Assembly: GCF_000143415.4 (NCBI RefSeq)
Contig: NW_003314385.1
Span: forward strand, 380,407 to 444,406
DNA: 64,000 bases
Source: Selaginella moellendorffii
Lineage: Eukaryota; Streptophyta; Lycopodiopsida; Selaginellales; Selaginellaceae
Direction of reading: 5' to 3'
Shown: positions 59,006 through 64,000 of the stretch, one piece after another
How positions within the stretch are numbered: position 1 is the first letter of the stretch
Layout: each line of letters opens with the position of its first letter
The notes under the pieces: model-generated
What the model was told of the DNA's origin: nothing
The model's input: the letters and a program-made list of their open reading frames with translations, nothing else
The model's database searches: none
Program-made: the position numbers and the translations under genes

Positions 59006-59789
59006 AACAACAACGTAATTAAGAAAGAATTTTTCTCTACCGGAAGTTTTAAATAAAAATGACAAATAAAGAGAAGTAAATCATCATCGGTTCCTATAAA
59101 CATCAACCCAGCTCCAAGTGGAAAGAACAAGGATAAAGATGTCTACATATGCAATCCATTTGTTGCCAAGAAAGGGACTTGGTGCTTAACAGAATTGATC
59201 TTCCTTGGAATTTTCCTCCTCTTCGCATGGATTGTGTCCTGAAGTCGCTACTATACATGGTCTCAAACTACTCCCAAGCGTCAATAGGAGCCCTTCGATT
59301 AAAGTTGCTTTTCTTTCCAACAAGTTTAATTGTCATCACCTTCCATCTTGATGCAAAGCTAGGCTGAGCTCTTTAGAACAAGAGTTATCTTTTCCGGGTA
59401 AGCATGCAAAAAATAGTTTATAAATTTAGAGTAAACTTTTTGTAATTTTGTGGCTTCTTTCATATTTAGCTGGTAAAATTTAAAACCTGGCCAAGGTGGG
59501 CGAAACCACCAGTTATGCAGCCAAGAATAGCGGAAAATACGACATACCAAATCTGCGTGTCAAGGAAATAAATCTGCGATGCAATGCATTCCAATTTTAG
59601 TACCTTCATCAAAGTATGAAATCTTATAACTACTGGTGTCCACAAGGTGACAACGGTGAGGATCTTGTAATGGTCTGCCGAAGAATCAAGAGAAAATTAA
59701 CCACTGCTCCCCAAGAAATGGCCAATAGTATCCAGCATGAAGGATCTTTTGACTAGTATTCATTTCTGCAAATTGGCCACCACAATCAT
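59006..59789. other. intergenic
   Basis: 3' flank of the thaumatin-like gene, then unassigned sequence. The last 150 bp may belong to the Copia remnant that follows. No gene recognised. Confidence 0.4.
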
Positions 59790-60525
59790 GTGTTAATGCC
59801 AAGACTTGTTGTGGAGACAAGTACTCCCATAGAAGCAGGCTCAAAGTTGTTGAAGACCTGTAGTTCAACATCAACTTCAGATGACCCTCCCAAGGAGGAG
59901 AACACGATACTGTACCGACAAGTGGTCGGGAGCCTCATTTACTTGATGGTTTCAACTAGGCCTGATCTTACATTTAGTGTGGGAGCACACTCAAAGTTCC
60001 TTGACAACCCTTCATCCTCACATTAAGTTGTTATGAAGCGGATCATAAGGTATGTGAGTGGTACAAGGAAATACACATTGAAATATAGAAGAGGAAATTG
60101 AGGCAATGGCCTGGTGGGATACACAGATGCAAATTTGGCAGGAGATCCAGATCTACCTCAGGGTATGTCTTCATGTACAACCATAATATGGTTAGTTGGT
60201 GTTCCAGGAGGTAGTAGATCACTGCAATGTCCTTGTGCGAGTCTGAATACATTGTAGCTGTTGCAGTAGCAAAAGAAGCCATCTGGCTTAAGATGTTATT
60301 GCAGGACCTTGGGATACAAATTTTAATAGTCAAACTCTTTTGTGACAATATGTTGGCAGTAGCATTGACTCGAAATGTGAAATTTCACTCACACACCAAG
60401 CATATTGAGTTGAGGTTCCACTTCATTTGGGATCAAGTCAACAATAGAACCATCAACTTGGACTGCCTTGATAGTTGTTGATATTCTGATGAAGTCCCTG
60501 TCTTGAGTGAAACATAAAGTCTTTG
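59790..60525 (+). pseudogene. Ty1/Copia reverse transcriptase C-terminus and RNase H remnant
   Basis: Recognisable in pieces: YRQVVGSLIYLMVSTRPDL, VMKRIIRYVSGTRKYTLKY, GYTDANLAGDPD, then AKEAIWLKMLLQDLGI and HTKHIELRFHFIWDQV. These follow the usual Copia order GSLMYL, RYLKGT, YTDADWAGD, EAIWL, TKHIDIR. Stops and frameshifts break the frame. The copy ends near MKSLS...KVFEGVWR (about 60500-60540). No LTRs identified. Confidence 0.85.
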
Positions 60526-61260
60526 AAGGAGTGTGGAGATGACTAACAACAAGTCTCCATTTCAGCAAAAAAGCCAAAGTCATCCAAGCATCACACTCAT
60601 ACTGTTATGTATATAATGATACCAAAGCAATGAAGTTAACAAAGCATTCTGCACATAAAATCCAGACATCTATACCTGTGCTGCCACTTCTGCATCATTA
60701 GATTGCAAAAGTGTACCATCTTCATGACACCGTCATTCACTAGAATAAACCTAGCAGCGTGCTACAAGAGCTAATGGCGTTCTCAAGGTGTCAAATAAGA
60801 ATCTGTATTACCTTGAAGCAGATTATCATACCAAGAATGTTGGACTACAACATATGAGGCTTGAATAGATGTTGGAGGAAATAATCTGTAAGGACATCCA
60901 GCTGATAAAGTATCCAAAGTTGTTACAATTGGAGTTCACTAGTGATGTGACAGAAGGACATCTATATGAATCTTATTGACCAAGGTACTTTATCAGATGA
61001 GGATTGCTTTGTTGAGAGTGTCAGAAGTAACTAGTATCCAGAAACCCTGCTTTGCTAAAGCGCTTGCGACCACACTGGATTCCTGTGGGAGTGGGATGGG
61101 AATGATGTCTGAGTGATCAAACTTAAAGCAGCGTCAAAAGTTCACCATGAAGAAGTTGAAGTTCAGGGGTTGATAACTTTATAGGTGCCACAAACCTGAC
61201 TAGCAGTTGAAAATCAGACAGTGGCAAACATGATGACCAGTGTGTAACAAAGTCCGAGGC
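60526..61260. other. unassigned sequence between Copia and hAT remnants
   Basis: Degenerate sequence, possibly more retrotransposon remains. No domain that I can defend on either strand. Confidence 0.4.
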
Positions 61261-61273
61261 TCCTTTGTACCCC

Positions 61274-61394
61274 GCCGGTACCATTTCAGAATTGCCGGTA
61301 CAAAACAAAGTTACAAGGATATACGACCGGTGCAAAAAATCTCGTATAAGGCTAGATCCGGTACGTTTGGATGTTATAAGGAATCCTGCCGGTA
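61274..61394. repeat. cluster of five CCGGTR motifs upstream of the hAT gene
   Basis: GCCGGTA at 61274, 61294 and 61388, ACCGGTG at 61326, TCCGGTA near 61358. Clustered short motifs beside a hAT transposase gene resemble subterminal transposase binding sites, which would put the element's left end near 61240. The true end was not identified. Confidence 0.5.
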
Positions 61395-61533
61395 TATTCA
61401 CCTACCTTTTGAGGATTAGGGTTTCATGGTTAATTATGTTTAATTAATTCTAATTAACAAGATTAAATAAATAATCATCAATCTTAGTTAACACTAACTA
61501 AACATAGTTACACTAAGTAAACCATGTCATTAA

Positions 61534-61610
61534 TCTAAGGTTAGAATATTCTTTCACAATGTTCACGTGGGCTCTAAGGTTAGAATATTCTTTCACAATG
61601 TTCACGTGGG
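61534..61610 (+). repeat. two tandem copies of a 38-bp unit
   Basis: TCTAAGGTTAGAATATTC...TTCACGTGGG at 61534-61571 and again at 61573-61610, 39-bp period, identical as far as I can see. It lies just upstream of the hAT coding region. Confidence 0.9.
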
Positions 61611-63987
61611 TGTGGGCGTGGGCGTGAACATAGATTTTGGTGGGGAGATCATCTGGGAAATGGGGAGGGTGCCTGCAAGTAGGAGCAAGGCTGCTGCAAA
61701 AGCCATTGCTCAATCAAAGCAATCTTTGTTAAGTTTTGCCCCCATTGTGGAGAGAGGAGGTTTTGTAGATGAGGACAACCTGGAGGGGACTGAGCCTGAG
61801 GAGGGATGTGAAGTGGGAGAAGGTGATGCTGCATCAGTAGAGGAGAAGGAGAAGAAAATTTGTAGGGGGAAGTGACAACCTGCATGGGTCATAAAATGGC
61901 GGTGGTTGCATTTTGATCAGAAAAATGGTAATAATTTTCTTGATTTTTCATCTAATCCTACTTGCATTACAGCACTGATCTTCTGCTCAATATGCCGTGC
62001 CAACAAGAATTGCAAGAATCCATTTGGTACATCAGGTTCCACCAACATGAAGACTTCAAGTTTCCATGCTCATGGGCAAACAAAAGATCACAAGCATTCC
62101 ATTTACATAGCTGAGGTGAAAGCTGGCGGTCAATCCTCCATGGCAGCTGCAAATGATTGGCAACAAGAGGCAGCAGAGAAGGGAGTTATTTGCTTGTTTA
62201 GAACTACTTATGCTATTGCACAAGGTTTTGTTCCTCTTCGCAAATACCCATTGTTTCTGGAGCTACAACAGTTGAACGGAGTTTATGTTCCTAGCATGTA
62301 CAAGAACGTGATGTCCTACTCACGCTTCATCACTTTCATCAACAAGGTGAGCTAAAGTCTGATGATAAACCTTGACTGAATTTTGTTGTGTAGGTGCTCT
62401 TAGATCAAATTTTGGAGAAAGTTAAAGCTAGCCCATTCTTTGGAATAATGCTAGATGAGAGCACGGATATAAGGTAAAGCTGATTAGTGATATTCTTGGT
62501 TCTAAATTTGTTAATGCAATACCAGTAAACACCTCATCTTTTACGTGACCTACATCCACGACGCAAGGGTGTTGACAAGCTATTTAGGCTCGTCAATGGT
62601 GAACAATAGTTCTGCAGAGGTGATTTTTAACACCACCATAGCTTCACTGCAGGATTGGGGGTTGGATATGAGCAGGTTCGTGGGGTTTGGTTCAGACGGC
62701 TGCAATGTTATGACAGGAAACAGGACAGGGGTTGCAACAAGGTTGAAGGAGGTCAATCCATTCATGACCTCCACACATTGTCTTTCACACAGAGCTAACT
62801 TATGTGTGGAGGACGTCTACAAGAATCCAGCAGTTCATAATCTTTGCAATGAAGTGGATCAGGTGGTGAACAAGGTAGCCAGTTTTTTCTCAAGGAGTTC
62901 TAGCAGGTTGCAGCAGCTACAGGCACTATAGGACGAGCTAGACTTCAAGGTGTTGAAGGTGTTGCGGATCCAGCAGACACGTTGGTTGAGCAGGGGTGGA
63001 GCCATTACCAGGATGTGTGAGTGTCTGGAACCACTACTCAAGTTTTTTAAGGACGGGAGAACAACTCAAACAAGGAAGCTGTATGACCGTCTTAGGAGTT
63101 TCAAGTTCCTTTATGCACTCCACTTTCTAGGAGATATCTTGGCAGTGGTAAATCAGCTGAACCTAGAGTTTCAAGCACAGACTATGGACGTGACTAGTGT
63201 TGCACCTTTATGCAAGGCAACTATGGCCAAGATATAGGTATACTATTTGGATAAGCAGGTGGATTTGAATGGTTTTCAGTTGGATAGCAGAGGATATCCT
63301 ATAATCCCAGATGGTGGACGCTGCAATGGTCCTTTGGATGAGCTCAGGTCATCAGTTAAGGGAAACGAATACAGAGACGTGGAAATGATCAGGTCGATTC
63401 ACGGAGAAGATTTGGAGGAGGTACTAGAGTTTCAAAAGAACTTTGGCACTAGTCTTTTGGAGGGTATAAGGACCAAGTTACAGGACTCTGAGGCGACTGG
63501 TATTCTCTCCAAGTTCCACTTTTTAGCTCCTATCAACTTACCTTCATCAGTGCGTGAGTTGAAAGCTTTTGGTAAATTTGAGGTTCAGGAACTTGGAAAG
63601 TTCTACACAGGGATGATCAATGAAGCAGAGCTGGCTGAAGAGTACAGTTTATGGAAGATAATAGCTTCCGAGGAGTGGAAGGGGAAAACTTTCGTGGATG
63701 TTTGGGGAATGATTTATGCTCACAGTATCTGGATGAAGAAGTATCCCAACTTGCTGAAGTTGGCAATGGTCGGCATGGTTCAATGCTGCAACACTGCATT
63801 ATGTGAGCGTGGGTTTAGTAGAATCAACTTGGTGAAGAATAAGTTTCGAAACCAGATGGGGACGGAGATGGTTGACGAGCTTGTGAGGATCTCCATTGAG
63901 GGTCCGCCAATAGCTGAGTTTGACTTCGAAACAGTGGTGCAAGCATGGAAGGAAGGTGCAGCTTATAGGCATATTTATACATCATAG
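61567..63987 (+). pseudogene. hAT superfamily transposase (ZNF862/KIAA1586-like), decayed
   Basis: Exons: about 61567-62346, 62394-62473 and 62526-63987, with matching phases. An N-terminal zinc-finger-like part (CSICRANKNC; FGTSGSTNMKTSSFHAHGQT) is followed by a catalytic region with GIMLDESTDI (first D), FGSDGCNVMTGNRTGV (second D), STHCLSHRANL, QTRWLSR, and a C-terminal dimerisation part with NTALCERGFSRINLVKNKFRN (E of ERGFS). This order is typical of hAT transposases, which make 8-bp target duplications. In-frame stops are TGA at 61873, TAG at 62929 and TAG at 63235; the frame continues after each. The 61567 start is uncertain, and an ATG at about 61660 (MGRVPASRSKA) is a good alternative. 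The 3' end of the element lies outside the window. Confidence 0.85.
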
Positions 63988-64000
63988 TATGCCCCAGGAA

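Overview
The window looks like nuclear DNA of a lycophyte of the Selaginella type. The genes have very short introns (about 38-55 bp where I can read both ends). Two large PLS-type PPR genes, a 16-cysteine thaumatin-like gene and a plant CPSF-A-like gene flank a large block of plant LTR retrotransposons that use an initiator-tRNA-Met primer site. The organism is inferred from gene content and intron style only.

Layout. 1-1065 (minus): 5' part of a CPSF-A/DDB1-family gene, seven exons traced. 1315-2226 (minus): secreted protein with an unrecognised N-terminal domain and a C-terminal GNA/bulb-type lectin domain. A paralogue with one in-frame stop lies at 5006-5890 (minus). Between them sit an intact PPR gene (2850-4745, plus) and a shrunken copy of the 3' end of another PPR gene (2470-2795, minus). 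The source-like PPR gene is at 55696-57558 (minus). 58177-59005 (plus) is a two-exon thaumatin-like protein gene. 59790-60525 is a Copia remnant. 61567-63987 is a decayed hAT-type transposase gene.

From 6319 to 51830 one old Ty3/gypsy chromovirus (called E0 here) has been split open by later insertions. A young chromovirus, E1 (9778-17124), has 917-bp LTRs that differ at 5 positions. E4 (21393-51538, minus; target duplication ACACC) lies inside the E0 3' LTR. E3 (23528-48640, plus; CCTCA) lies inside E4. E2 (27671-47466, minus; GGCTC) lies inside E3. A 12.6-kb DNA transposon (29452-42033; 24-bp inverted ends, flanking GTAA) lies inside E2. A solo Cassandra-type LTR carrying 5S rRNA sequence (34972-35165; CCTCT) lies inside the transposon. 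E2, E3 and E4 appear non-autonomous. Two more complete Cassandra elements lie at 51918-52468 and 53154-53747.

The most unusual object is the 12.6-kb DNA transposon. It carries two divergently oriented genes: a DUF7869-like DDE-type transposase (38276-41417, plus), and a multi-exon gene (29894-35492, minus) that joins a ParB/sulfiredoxin-like domain, an acidic linker and an FCP1-type HAD phosphatase domain. About nineteen copies of a 22-bp GC-rich palindrome are scattered through the element and not seen elsewhere in the window. Four of them fill most of 38-54-bp introns. In several of the mobile genes the in-frame stops are TAG or TGA, as expected from C-to-T decay of methylated DNA.
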